From Neurospora intermedia (taxonomy: Eukaryota; Ascomycota; Sordariomycetes; Sordariales; Sordariaceae), in assembly GCA_037102815.1 (NCBI GenBank), contig BTPP01000001.1, forward strand, positions 25,001 to 89,000: DNA of 64,000 nucleotides, written 5' to 3'. Below the pieces are notes generated by a model. The model saw only the letters and a list, made by a program, of their open reading frames with translations. It searched no databases and was not told the origin of the DNA. Positions 1 to 11,181 of the stretch are shown here, piece after piece. Position 1 is the first letter of the stretch. Each line of letters opens with the position of its first letter. The position numbers and the translations under genes are program-made.

Positions 1-1048
1 AATTGGGTAGGAAGGATAGTATTTATATAAAAAGGTAGTTTTTTTTCGTCTTCTTTACTTTCCCTCTACCTTTTTACCTTTGTAATGTATCTTCCCCCTC
101 AGTAAATATTTTATTTTTTCTATTCTCCTTTGTCTCTAACTACTAACTATTATCAAGGTAGGAAAGCTTTAAGGTATATAAGGACGTTTTAATAATTAAA
201 TTCGAACTGTACGTAGAGGAGAGGTTCTTAATGTATGAAAAGGAAACTATTAAAAAGTAACTAAGTAGACCGATTACTAAATATAAAGTAGAAATTGGAT
301 TGTTAGGTAAAAGTAAGTAGTTAGTTAGTAGTATAAGGAAGAAAGTAGTTGAAGAAGAAGGGTTATAAAAATTAGAAAATATAAAAGGTTGATTAGTAAA
401 AGTAGGGTATTAAGCAGTTTGAATTATATAGGAAGGGAGGATATGTTTTAAGTTAGTATGTTAATAAGGAAGTTGAGTTGGTAAAGGTAAAAAGAAAAAA
501 TAAGAAAAGGAAGACGAATAATTTGGGTATAGTTATAGGATAGAAGATATTATATAGAGGAAAATAAAGAGTAGTAGGCTTTTTGCTTAATAGAAGCGTA
601 GTTGAAATGGTAGCTATAGGGTAGGCACGCCCGCTTTATATAAGAAAAGTACTATTATAGGACTAACGTTTAAATAAAATATTAAACTTTAATTAATTAA
701 ATTTGGATATTAAAATTATACTAGCTAACTTAAATTATAATACTATAACGCTCGAATATTTTAAAATATTCTCTTATTACTATATACTATAAAGTAGTTA
801 CTAGAATATATAATTATTTAAGTTTTAATATTTAAGTAACTTAGAGGGTTGTATTTTCTCCTATCTTTCTTCGTAGAACCTTAATATATATATATAATAA
901 TTAATATATATATACTACTCTACTATCCTCTTATATATATTTTACTTTCATTCTACTTTATATTGTTATTTACTTTTATATTTACTATCAACCTTATATA
1001 AAAGTAGTAGGTTTTAAGACGGAAAAGTAGATAAGGAGAGTAGCCTTC

Positions 1049-1183
1049 CTAATCCTATTCCTATTATTTTTATTATTTTAATAATAAATAAAGTAATAAA
1101 GGTAGGAACGAGGTTATTTTATTTTAATAATAAGTAAGAATTATTATAATTTAAATAAAGTAGGAGCGGCGTAGATAAACTAC
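1049..1183 (+). repeat. Direct repeat, copy 1
   Basis: Shares blocks in the same order and orientation with 3005-3141. Both begin with ctaatcctattcctattat and end with a shared block around gtaggagcggcgtag and taaactac, with diverged sequence between. The pair encloses about 1.8 kb of AT-rich DNA. They could be end repeats of an old long-terminal-repeat element, or two copies of a small dispersed repeat. I cannot decide between these. Confidence 0.5.
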
Positions 1184-1298
1184 AACTTGAATTAAAGTTA
1201 AAAGTTCTTATTTAGTAATATTTAACATTATATAATTTCCCTCTTTAAAGAACTTAAAAGAAGGACCGGGGGGGATTAGGGATAAGAGTATTATACAT

Positions 1299-1368
1299 TT
1301 CTCATTAGCTCAAAGGAAGAGTAGGATACTTCTAATATTCCGATTTTAGTTCGAATCTAAAATAAGAA
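1299..1368 (+). pseudogene. RIP-mutated tRNA-Arg(UCU)-like sequence
   Basis: A complete cloverleaf can be drawn. Acceptor arm TTCTCAT pairs with ATAAGAA with one C-A mismatch. The D arm is GCTC/GAGT, the anticodon stem GGATA/TATTC with one G-T pair, and the T arm is TTTAG-TTCGAAT-CTAAA with an intact T loop. The anticodon loop CTTCTAA gives anticodon UCU at 1331-1333. The acceptor mismatch and the stem wobble are each explained by one C-to-T or G-to-A change, as RIP makes. It lies inside the AT-rich island and the arms are weak, so it is probably a dead tRNA copy or a tRNA-derived repeat. A working gene cannot be excluded by eye. Confidence 0.6.
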
Positions 1369-3004
1369 TTAAATAATTAATCATTAAATAGTAAAGTCAA
1401 TAATTCTTTATGAATACTACTTTAAATTTTAAAGTTTTAATATTTTATATTTTGGCACACACAATTCAATTTTTTAGCCTAGATTACTTAATAATAAATC
1501 AATTCCAATCATTAAAAGATTCGAGGGCCCGTGGGGCCTTAAATCAACCCTAGAGGGGGGTCAATCCTTTATTTCGATCTTCTTCTTCTACTTCTTTATT
1601 ATTTAATCTAAATTTTTTTTTTATATTTTATTCCCTAACAATAATCCTAAAAGTAAACTTAAAAAGAATCCACCCTTACTTATTACTAATCTCGGCCAAT
1701 TATTAATTTCCCCTATAATAATAAGGTATTATAATTATATTATTCGATTAAAATAATATTATTATTATTTCCCTTTTACCTATAATATTTACTATACTAT
1801 AAAATATACTTAAACTAACCTTCCTTAAATACTTTATATACCTTTATATTTATTTCTATTAATATTCTTTAAGTTTTATATAAGTCTACTATCTACTAGT
1901 CTAGGCTAAAAACGCTCTTTAGGACTCTAAGTTCCATTTAGAATTTAATATATAAGTTTACAAAAGTAAATAAATTCGCGAAATAAATAGAATATACGGT
2001 CTACCCTATAATTTTATTAATAAATTAATATACTTCTCTTTTCTTATCGACACTATAGCCCAAGGTACGAGGAAGACGCTTGTGGTCGGTGGGCAGGCCG
2101 TCTCGCTCCAGACGGGCATGTATACGATTAGTAAAGTCGTTGGCAGTACGAACGAAAGCATCCAAGTTGCGGTTGAACCCATCCTAGCTACCTAATACTA
2201 TAGTAACGGCTACCGCCTAAATAGCGTTACGGACATCGCAAAAGCCAATAGGGACGTCTAGTATATACATTTTGTAAGTAAAGTCGTAGGTAGTATTCTA
2301 GGTACCGCCAACTAGAAGTATAGAAGTTAAATAACGGAAAAGGAGAATAAAGAACGAAGAATTTACTAGTAGACGAAATAAGACAAATCTTTCTAGCAAC
2401 GGCTTTACTAAAGGTATTAAGGGAGCTAGGCTTATTATTAGAGTATAGAACGGAAGCGAGATTTAAAATATAGTAAAGGTAAGGAATTTTATAAATAATA
2501 TTAATTAGGTTAGTATAAGGACTAAGGAAGGAGGAGAGGAAATTGTACTAATTCTAAAGGGGATAATTACTAAGAAAATCGCGGAGAATACGAGTAAGGA
2601 ATGTAGGCTCTAAGGGTACAACTGCGGGGGACGTAGGGCCCGGGGACGAATCGGAGGAGGGACCCTCTACATTGGAGGTTAAATTAATAGGGCTAGGATA
2701 ATAATGGCCGGAGGAAGCTATTTTATTAGAGGTTACAATAAGGAAGAAGGAGGAAAAGAATTAAGAGGGGGCGCTATATAGAGGATTATATAAACGAAGG
2801 AAAAGGTTTTTATATTAATATAAATAAAAGTAGAATTATAGGGCGGGAGAATAAATAATAGGGTAGAAGCGTTTGTAAATGGGGGAAGGAGGCGGAGAAG
2901 TAGGGTAGTAGACGGGAAGATAAGATAGGAAAGTAGGGAGAAAATAGAAGAAGGAACGGTAGGGAATAAAATAGAGAGGCGGCGAAGGAAGCGGCGTACT
3001 AAGT

Positions 3005-3141
3005 CTAATCCTATTCCTATTATCCTTATTATTCTAATATTAAAATAATATAGTAGTAGGAAAGACGAAATTATATTCGCTATAGCGGTAGGTAAGAACT
3101 ATTATAATTATAAGTAAAGTAGGAGCGGCGTAGTAAACTAC
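3005..3141 (+). repeat. Direct repeat, copy 2
   Basis: Partner of 1049-1183, in the same orientation. The two copies differ mainly by C/T and G/A changes and a few small gaps, as expected for repeats hit independently by RIP. The following 400 bases (3150-3545) are much more GC-rich than the surroundings and contain no recognisable gene. Confidence 0.5.
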
Positions 3142-3851
3142 GGCTAAAATAGAGCTGGAGGTTTTTATTTTGTCACGGGGCTGGCGCCCAGGGGTAATGT
3201 TGCCTGGCTAGCACCCGTATAAGCCAGGCATACCTTCTAGTTGGGTGCACGGGCCAGTCGGCTGTCGGCAGCCGTCTTAGCGCCAGATGCACTGCGTACT
3301 ATTAGGTGCATCCCTCGGGAGCCGCACGGGCCACATTTCTAGCCTTGGCATTTCTGGCACCTTCGATGCCCACGCATTTCGTATATTTAGCTAGAAACTC
3401 TGTACCTTACTGGCACAAACCTCCCTCTTCCTCTTTATCGATTATTTCAAACTCTTTACAAGGCCTACCTGCGTGCAAACCTCGTAGATCCCTTACATAT
3501 TTGGAGGCGCTTAACGCTTTACGGTTTTCCCCTCCGGAGAACTAAAGAAGGACCCTATACTAATAAGGTACTATAGTTTATAGTATAGGGAATAAGAATA
3601 TTATAATTCTCTTTTCTTATATACCTACTATATACAATTATACTTATATTAGTATATAAATCCATTACAAACCTACGGATAGTAATTTGAAACTTTTAGA
3701 ATTTAAAATAAATACCTAAATAATATAATTAAAGTTTGAAATAAAATGTTATAAATTAGTAATAGTAGTAATAAGGATATCGACCCTACTTTATTAGACT
3801 TCCAAGTTGGATCTAAGGATATTTAATAAGTTGGGCGATATTATATAAACT

Positions 3852-4547
3852 CTACTCGCACGTTGAGAAAACTCTATTTATATAATTATTATAGTATAGC
3901 TAGATACGCTCCTAGAGTACTAGCTACTAAGCAATAGGGTGCACTGTAATACATCGGATAAAATGAAGCTTATATTCTTATTAATAGACTTTACGGATCG
4001 GGAAGACGGTAACGTCTAGTAGAATCCAACTTATATATCGGATTTACATTACCAGCATTTATTTACTTTATCCTTCCTTCTTTATATTTTAATATTACTT
4101 TGAATTGTAGCTTCTAGTCTTGCAGTCTATCTCTCGTAGGATTACGCTCTTACAAGATTTATAGAAAAGGGAATTTTGATATCTATTTTTATTTTCAAAG
4201 CTATATAAGAGCATTATAAAAATATATTAGATTTTTTCTAATTTTTTCTCTATATCATTCCTAACTTCCATAACCAAGCGTGCTTAATAGCTTAACAAAA
4301 CCCTAGGGAAAGAAAACGGAAATATATAAATAATTTGAGAGAATCTAATATTCAAATATTAGGGAGAGTGATATTTAGACAACGGCTAGGGCTATACGCC
4401 TCGTTTTCACTTTCCAAAAATCCGTTAGAAATTAGCGAGTAGTTTGATACTACATTCGATTTTTTTACTTGAAAGGCTAGCTAAGTTATACCTATAAAAG
4501 CAAAAGTATATCCACGTGCGAATAGAGTTTTCTAAACGTACGAGTAG
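3852..4547. repeat. Possible small element bounded by a 27-bp inverted repeat
   Basis: Bases 3852-3878 and the reverse complement of 4521-4547 match at 25 of 27 positions, and both differences are transitions. The 640 bases between are AT-rich with no coding sense. This is the shape of a short non-autonomous element with terminal inverted repeats, about 0.7 kb long. I did not find a clear target-site duplication, so the exact ends are uncertain. Confidence 0.4.
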
Positions 4548-5032
4548 CGTTCCTCATTATATATACAAATATAGTAATTTCTACCAAAATCGTTCAACCT
4601 AGTTACACTATTAATTTGTATAGGTGAGAAAGTACCGAAATCTTTACGAATCTATTTACTTTCGCGAATCTATACACCTAACTCCGTGCTGGCACGGGGT
4701 TAGACTGCGGCGTTTCTAGCCCTAACGAGTCGTAAGTTCCTAATAACCTGACGACGGACAAGGCCCGAGGCTTACGTCCTTGGCAGGTTCCAGCGACCTA
4801 ACGTTAAGCCGCCCAACAACTCCCTAGTACAGCCTAGAACGCCGAAACGTTACATTGTCAATGTACCCTAGCAGCGTACCCCATATCGGAGTGGAATTAT
4901 ACCGACGTTCAACCCCGCACACGTCATTCCTCGAACTGACTCAAATATATATTTGGAAACACTGCTCCCCCAACACAAGCACAAGCTACCTCTACACGTT
5001 ACGGTTCAGTTTGCGAGACCCGAATATTAACG

Positions 5033-6212
5033 ATGGCGCCCTCGAACAAGTTCAATGTCGGCATTATCGGCTACGGGTAAGACAAGATGCAATGTTATAA
5101 GCGTCGCGTTGACGGGAATGTCGATACTAACGTTTGCTATCAGCCTCTCGGCCAAAGTCTTCCAGATTCCTTTCGTCGCCCTGACGGAATCTCTTGTCCT
5201 CCATTCCATTGTGCAACGGTCCCCTTCGCCTGGGAACTCCGCCCCCGAGGACCATCCCTCGGTAAAGCACTTCACCTCAATTGAGCCCATGCTCGCAGAC
5301 CCCGACGTCCATGTCGTCATCATTAGCACGCCTCCCAACACGCATTTTGAGACTGCGCGCGACGCCCTGCGCAATGGCAAGCACGTCCTTGTTGAGAAGC
5401 CATTCGTACCCACGTCTGCACAGGCGGAGGAGCTTGCCGCCCTGGCCGCAGAGAAGAAGCGTGTTCTGTGCGTGTACCAGAACCGCAGATGGGACTCGGA
5501 CTTCCTGACTGTCCAGAAGCTCATCCGTGAGGGCACACTCGGTCGCATCGTCGAGTTTGAGACACATTTCGATCGCTTCCGTCTGGAGAAGCCGACGACG
5601 TGGAAGGGTCAGCTTAGCATGGACCAAGCCGGCGGTGTTCTGTATGATCTCGGCACCCATCTGCTGGACCAGGTCTTCGTCCTTTTCGGCATGCCGACTT
5701 CTGTCTCGGCCAAGTTCTTGGACCAGCGCGAGGGCAGAATTGTTACTGGCGGAAGCGATGAGTCACAGCAGCCGGACAGCATCGCGGCTGTCTTGACATA
5801 TGCCGACACCGGCTTGCTCGTACATGTCCGCATTAGCGTTGTCAGTGTCGAGACCAAGCAGCCGCGTTTCCGCATCCGCGGAACGAAGGGTAGCTACCAG
5901 AAGACTTTCCTGGACCCACAGGAGGACCAGCTCAGGGGAGGCATGGCCGCGACTGATGCTCGGTTCGGCAAGGAGGATGAGTCCCGGTACGGCCGCCTCT
6001 GCTATGTCACCGAGGACGGCAAGATTGAGGAGAAGGTGTACCCGACCACGGAGCCGGAGACGTACATCAAGATCTTCGAGGGCTTTGCCAAGGCTCTCGA
6101 GACTGGAAACGAAGATGATATCCCCGTCCCCGCATCTCAGGCCGCCAAGGTGCTCAGGATCATCGAGGCCCTCCGGGAGAGTGCCAAGACGGGCCGAGAT
6201 GTCGCGCCTTGA
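5033..6212 (+). CDS. Gfo/Idh/MocA-family NAD(P)-dependent oxidoreductase
   Basis: Exons 5033-5076 and 5144-6212 encode 370 residues. The 67-nt intron has GTAAGA, branch gatactaac and end CAG. Splicing matters: exon 1 supplies MAPSNKFNVGIIGYG and the join completes the dinucleotide-binding loop G13-Y-G15-L-S-A18. The family's EKP motif follows in HVLVEKPF, then a C-terminal sheet domain with GGVLYDLGTHLLDQVF, typical of fungal members of about 350-380 residues. These cytosolic enzymes oxidise or reduce sugar- or inositol-like polyols with NAD(P); the substrate cannot be told from sequence. Reading from the AUG at 5055 would lose the Rossmann loop, so 5033 is preferred. The promoter is squeezed between the RIP island and the gene. 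Confidence 0.9.
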
Positions 6213-7371
6213 AGTCTCACTTCACAACTAAGAGGCCAGTGAGGGGCTGGCTAGGCGACATGTGGCTATAAGATAGGTCGACGACCTAGGGTAATGTAGA
6301 TGACATTGGGAGAGTATGAGCAATAGACAAATCAATAGACGCTGAATGTGGGATTGGGCAAGCACATCATGATCCGGCACGCAGGTGCATGTGTTGGGGC
6401 AGATGTCATTGTTGGTTTCCTATAAACGCATAGACATAGACGGGTTCCAAAATTCTGTCCGTTTTGTTCTTTTCTCCCTCATCTGTGTAACAACATGCTC
6501 GATGTGGCCGTTGGAAAATCTGGGAAATTGGCTCTCGTGTTACCAATACCAGTCCACCTCGCCGGCTTACCTAGGCTGGCAGTGAGATTGTTTCGTAATA
6601 GCTTCGAGATCTGCGGGGATTTGATGACTGAGGACATGCTTCTCCACCATCGCTTAGGTATGATCCCAGTTCGGTTGGACGACTTTGCTCATCACAAGTT
6701 GCCGCTGTTACGACCAGCCTTTCTTACAGACATGAAGCCTGGAGATGAAACTGCGAAAATGATGGCGTTTCTGTACATGTGCTATCTGATAGCACTCGTT
6801 GCTAGTGGACTGGTACCGCATCTAGGCTCTTCTGGCGATGCGCAAGGCTCGTGCAGTTGAGTTTTGAGTTTGGGCCACCCTCCGAGTCATCGAGGCTGTG
6901 GGGCTTCTGGGTGGATGACAGCGAAGCTTTGTCATAGTCGGTTTCGTGAGCGGGTATAATGAGGGTGTTCAAGGTACCGCGCAGCCAGGATAGAGTTGTC
7001 TGAAGGAGATCGGCCAACCCAGTTTCTCCTCATCGGCTTAAGAGACCATTTTAAGCTTGGTGCAAAAACTAGATGCGCACGCTTGTGTTAAAGTGGACAC
7101 ATGATTATCCTTTTCCATGCGGAGAACGTCTGTGAAGAGCGGTGGTGGTGTTGTTAGTCTCGGTAATAGGTTGTCCGAGGGCTGGGAAAACTGCGCAATG
7201 ACACGAAACTTCCCCCGAAATATCGCATCACGTTCAAGGGCAGGTGGACGGATTCTGCGCAAAACGACGCAAATGAGTATGTCACGAGTGAGCAAAAAGG
7301 ATTTTAAGTTGAGCTGCGCACATGCTGGGAAATGATGATATAAAAAGGAAAAACTGGAAAAAGAAAAACAT
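6213..7371. other. Intergenic stretch
   Basis: Normal GC content without a convincing gene. A frame of 121 codons at 6495-6860 on the plus strand has no recognisable domain and no splice or conservation evidence. The region probably holds the 3' end of the oxidoreductase transcript and flank of the tRNA gene. Confidence 0.5.
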
Positions 7372-7461
7372 GGGGCCACCCGGGGATTGAACCCGGGACC
7401 TCTCGCAAGAATGCTCAGGATTGAACCCTAAGCGAGAATCATACCACTAGACCAGCGGCCC
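7372..7461 (-). tRNA. tRNA-Pro(AGG) with an 18-nt intron
   Basis: On the minus strand the acceptor arm GGGCCGC pairs with GTGGCCC (one G-T pair) with discriminator C. The D arm GTCTAGTGGTATGAT, anticodon stem CTCGC/GCGAG and T arm CCGGG-TTCAATC-CCCGG are all intact. The anticodon AGG is at 7429-7427. An 18-nt intron (7425-7408) follows the base 3' of the anticodon, the canonical eukaryotic tRNA intron site. A T-rich stretch just downstream on the minus strand (complement of 7359-7370) fits an RNA polymerase III stop. It reads CCU and, by A-to-inosine wobble, CCC proline codons. Its 5' end lies about 110 bp from a RIP-altered transposon. Confidence 0.95.
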
Positions 7462-7570
7462 GACGAATTGTTGAAAGTCGTTGAGAAAGTTAAAGCCTAT
7501 ATCGTTTAATTAAGAGGCAGGTGAGTACACCGGATTCATGTCGTGAACATATCGTAACGTGGATGCTTGG

Positions 7571-7745
7571 ACGAACCGGATAAAGTGACTGTATGCCTCG
7601 CTAATGTAACGGATTTCTAACCTAAAGGAGAAGGCCCCCACTTCTGGGTCGTAGTATAGGTAGATATTAGCCACACGCAAATTCTGTAGGGAATAATATA
7701 GTACAATTCCTATAGCAGAAATCGCGTCGGGTCTTACGTACCTTG
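7571..7745 (+). repeat. Left terminal inverted repeat of the 3.25-kb transposon
   Basis: Inverted partner of about 10665-10823. The outer 90 bases (through ggatttctaacc and beyond) are nearly identical to the right end, and the inner part is diverged. It keeps a near-normal base composition, unlike the interior, and its minus-strand reading is open for 79 codons. Immediately outside lies the direct repeat GCTTGG (7565-7570). Confidence 0.75.
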
Positions 7746-10664
7746 CCATATCGCGTACTATATTACTATCGTCGCTTAGATTTTTGGTATTTATTGTTCA
7801 ATTGCCCTTATATCTTGCCTAATATACCCTCTATTACGTACTTTAATATTTCGAACTTCGCCGCCGTTATTAATCTTATTAATAATAATACGCCTATAAT
7901 AGCTGCGACGGTTGTTATTAAGTTTAGTACCCCTACCGCCGATAATTTTAATAAGTCTAATAAGGATTCTAGTATAAATAAGTCGGAGGAGGAGGAGGGA
8001 GACGAAGTCCCATTGTATATTCGTTAGCTCTAATTATAAAAGTAGTATAATTTCGATAGTTTTTTTCGTAGTATTAATAATATAGCGAAGGAAAAAGGCT
8101 TCTATATTGCGAAGATCTATAGTAATAACTTTAATAAAGATTATAATTTAAAGCGGTATAACCTCGTCTATAGTAAGGGTAAAGACTATTACTTTAATTG
8201 TAAATCTATTGGTTAGTGTATTAATTCGAAGTTGTTAAAGAAGGGGTATAAGTAGAAGGTAAAAACGGTTCTTTATTAGAATAATAAAGAGTTTAAGAAG
8301 GCAGGGACTTAGCGGTTTATTTATAATTAATACTTTTATCTCTATAATTTCGACCTTTTAACCGTTATTTACTTACTTAGTTACCGTCGGTTTACTTATA
8401 TTACTCTTATAGTCGAAAGCGTATTAAAGTATACGAAATAGCCTAAAAATATATTTAGAAATATTACTATTACGATTTAAGCCGACTATTTAAACGCTAA
8501 GATTAAAAATTAGGATATTTTAAATATATTCGTTATAGCTAAAGTCGAAAAGGCGGAGGTTTTTACGCCGATTTAATAATTCTTATATATTTTCTAGAAT
8601 AACCCCGCGGTCGTATACCGGCTTTATTGGAAGGGAGATAATAAATTTAAGGGTATAAAAAATTTTAAAGATAATAGAAATAAGAAGTCTAATTATCCTT
8701 CTAATAATGTGAGTAACGGTCCTATCGATTGTATATTTTAGACTTATAACTAATATATTAATTAATAGAGGAAGAATCCCGAAGTATAGTCTTTAGACTA
8801 TATTTACAAAGTTAACCGATTTGATATACTATTATTATAAATTAGCGGTTTAACGGTTATATATATTATATTTAATATTGGTTATTGTTTATTAAGTAGC
8901 GAGAAGGAGGAGTCTTTTACTTAGGTTCTTCGAGTATTCGAACGTTTATTTACTAATAATAATATTATTCGCCTACGGGTAATTATTACTAATTATAATT
9001 GTATATTTAAATGTACCGCCCGCGAAATATTTAATTATAATACTTAATACTAAATTTACTTATAGTATATTATAAAGAACGTTATATTCAATGTTAAAAA
9101 GAAGTAGATTAGAACGTTTAATAGAATTACTCTCAGTAAGAGAGGTAGCGACGGTAGCTATTTAAGAATAAACGACGATAGGATTAATAAAATTAATGTA
9201 GTTAATTTTATTAATCCCGCTAATAATAGTAATAATGCCCGTTAAGTCGGTATTAGACTTCTTTTAATAGAGGATTAATAATAATATTTAAATAAAGTAA
9301 TCTGTAATATTCTTAGCGGTTAATTTAATATGCGCGCCCCCGCCGGCTCTAGTAGAGAGTAGTTTAATAATACGGACGGGATTTTAGCTGTGTAAGTAAT
9401 TATTATTTATTTTAATACTAAGCCCGATTTCTTTTAATGCTAACGGATATTAATAGCCGAATTTCCTACCTAAAAGCGTGAATCTTTATCTATATAAATT
9501 CCCTAGCGCCGGCGTTAACTATCTTTTATTAGTTATTATCGAATATTTATTTAAAGTTTACCTGCCTATTTATTACGAATTTGTACAATTCTATATTAAA
9601 TTGTACCGCAATTTTAGAATTTACATTACGTCCTATACTAAGAGCGTTTACAGTATATTTAAAAAGCTACTTAAGAACCGCCTCGTTAATTTTAATACTC
9701 TATTGGGCGCTATTAAAAATAGTCTCTCGTAGTTAAAAGAGAAGTTTATTACGTAATATACTAAAGAGACCTTAAAGTATGTATATAAATATAACGCCCC
9801 TATACTAAAAAAGTTACAGTATTTAATAAGTTTCGCTACTTTTAAATTAGTCTCTTAGTAAATCGAATTTATAAAATTGTAAATAAAAACGCACTTACTA
9901 TACGAACGTTCAATTTATACCGGTCGATTTCGCAAGCAATATAATCTCCCTTACTAGTACAAAATTTATATTCTATTCCTAGGTAATATATAGTTGAATT
10001 TATAATATATTGATTTATACTAGCGGTTTAAACCTAATATTGTAAATTTCGTACTTATCCTTTACCCCCGACTATTTACTAGTATAAATATATTAAATTA
10101 ACCGGTACTAGCTACTCTCCGTAGAATTCTTAACGTTAATTAACGAAGAAGACCTTAATAAAATTGTAACCCATTGTAATAATAATAATATACTAATTAT
10201 TAACGGTCTTTAACCTATCCTTTAGAACGTTTACCCTAAGAATTTCCCGCTGTAAGTACGGAATAATAATAGTATTCGCTACGACCTATTTTACAATACC
10301 CCGCAACTACCGCTACCCAAAAGACAACGGCTTACATTAACCCAAATTATATAATAATAATCGTAGTAGATCAATAACCTTATAGGCGTAGTTAGTATAC
10401 TAGTAGTAATAATTAAGAGTTAATAATTAGCGAATTAATAGTTAGTGCCGGCGCTGGTAGTAATTGTAATACCCTTAATACTGCAGTAAGGGGGTAATAG
10501 AAATGCGCCTCCAGTGCCCTTATAGGGAGCCGCTAGGCGGTGGGGAGAAGGGATTATACGATTTTAACGATATTTGTATTTTTATACGTAATAATACACT
10601 ATACTATTTAAGCTCCCGCCTTACAATTATAGTATTTACGATTTGAGATTTTATATAAGAATCC

Positions 10665-10823
10665 TATATAAATGTTGTGCTTATATTATTTTGGTAGAGA
10701 TTACAGCGTGGCTGATATTCATATGATATGTGGGACCAGAAAGTGGGACTATGGCTGGGCCTTCTCCTTCGGGTTAGAGATCCGTTACATTAGCGAGGCA
10801 TACAGTTACTTTATCCGGTTCGT
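10665..10823 (-). repeat. Right terminal inverted repeat of the 3.25-kb transposon
   Basis: Inverted copy of the left end. Its plus-strand reading is open from 10672 past the repeat to 10929, with the shared fragment AFSFGLEIRYISEAYSYF. The repeat stops at the T of ccggttcgt (10823), and the next six bases GCTTGG repeat those before the left end, which fixes the element's border. Confidence 0.75.
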
Positions 10824-11181
10824 GCTTGGAAGGCATGTTGACTGCTTTCGGCAGACCCTTACAAGTAGTTGCACGACACATAGACTTGAAACTTGCAGTA
10901 TGTATATGTTGGGCTGCACATCGGCCTGAGAATGATTGAGAAAAGTGTGTAAATAAAAGTCGCTAATTCGCTAGGTAGATGTAGTTACAGGAAAAAGAAA
11001 AGCCCAACGTGAAAGCAAATGTACGCTATGTAATCCCGCCTCGAGCATGACAGCATTGAAATTCAGCCTTTATCAGCCCATCGTGGCCGGGCAATGCTAG
11101 TACGATGGTGACTGAGCAGGAAGAGAAGGCCAGCAACCCCGTTTACAGAAAAAAACTATGACGATGCCGGCTTGTTCCTCA

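Larger units (their letters stand above)
1..4680. repeat. AT-rich RIP-altered repeat island
   Basis: This block is very AT-rich, nearly lacks CpA and is packed with TpA on both strands, and has no open frame of useful length. Small patches of normal composition remain near 2050-2200, 2560-2700 and 3160-3540. The composition is what RIP leaves in repeated DNA (known for Neurospora). A pair of diverged direct repeats (1049-1183 and 3005-3141) and an inverted repeat pair (3852-3878 and 4521-4547) show that more than one old element lies here. No element family could be named from the sequence. The island ends abruptly about 350 bases before the oxidoreductase start codon. Confidence 0.85.
7571..10823. 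mobile_element. RIP-altered DNA transposon with long inverted ends, possibly Mutator-like
   Basis: The ends are inverted copies: the outermost ACGAACCGGATAAAG at 7571 is matched by its complement ending at 10823. Similarity runs inward about 150-170 bp at roughly 80%, encoding in both copies a fragment like LEIRYISEAYS. Both sides are flanked by GCTTGG, a 6-bp target-site duplication. The interior is strongly AT-rich with CpA almost absent and many TAG/TAA in any frame. Around 8085-8300 the plus strand reads like an N-terminal FAR1-type zinc-binding domain (GFYIAKI, then YNLVYSKGKDYYF), which suggests a Mutator-like (MULE) transposase. MULEs usually make 8-11 bp duplications, so family assignment is tentative. 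It cannot encode an active transposase. Confidence 0.7.

Noticed and set aside
2050-2200. Coding-like patch on the minus strand in the RIP island
   Set aside because: A short readable stretch exists, but it is too brief and isolated to name a protein or element family.
3306-3545. Open frame of 79 codons in a GC-rich patch of the RIP island
   Set aside because: No domain, no splice support, and surrounded by eroded repeats; the patch is probably a less altered repeat piece.
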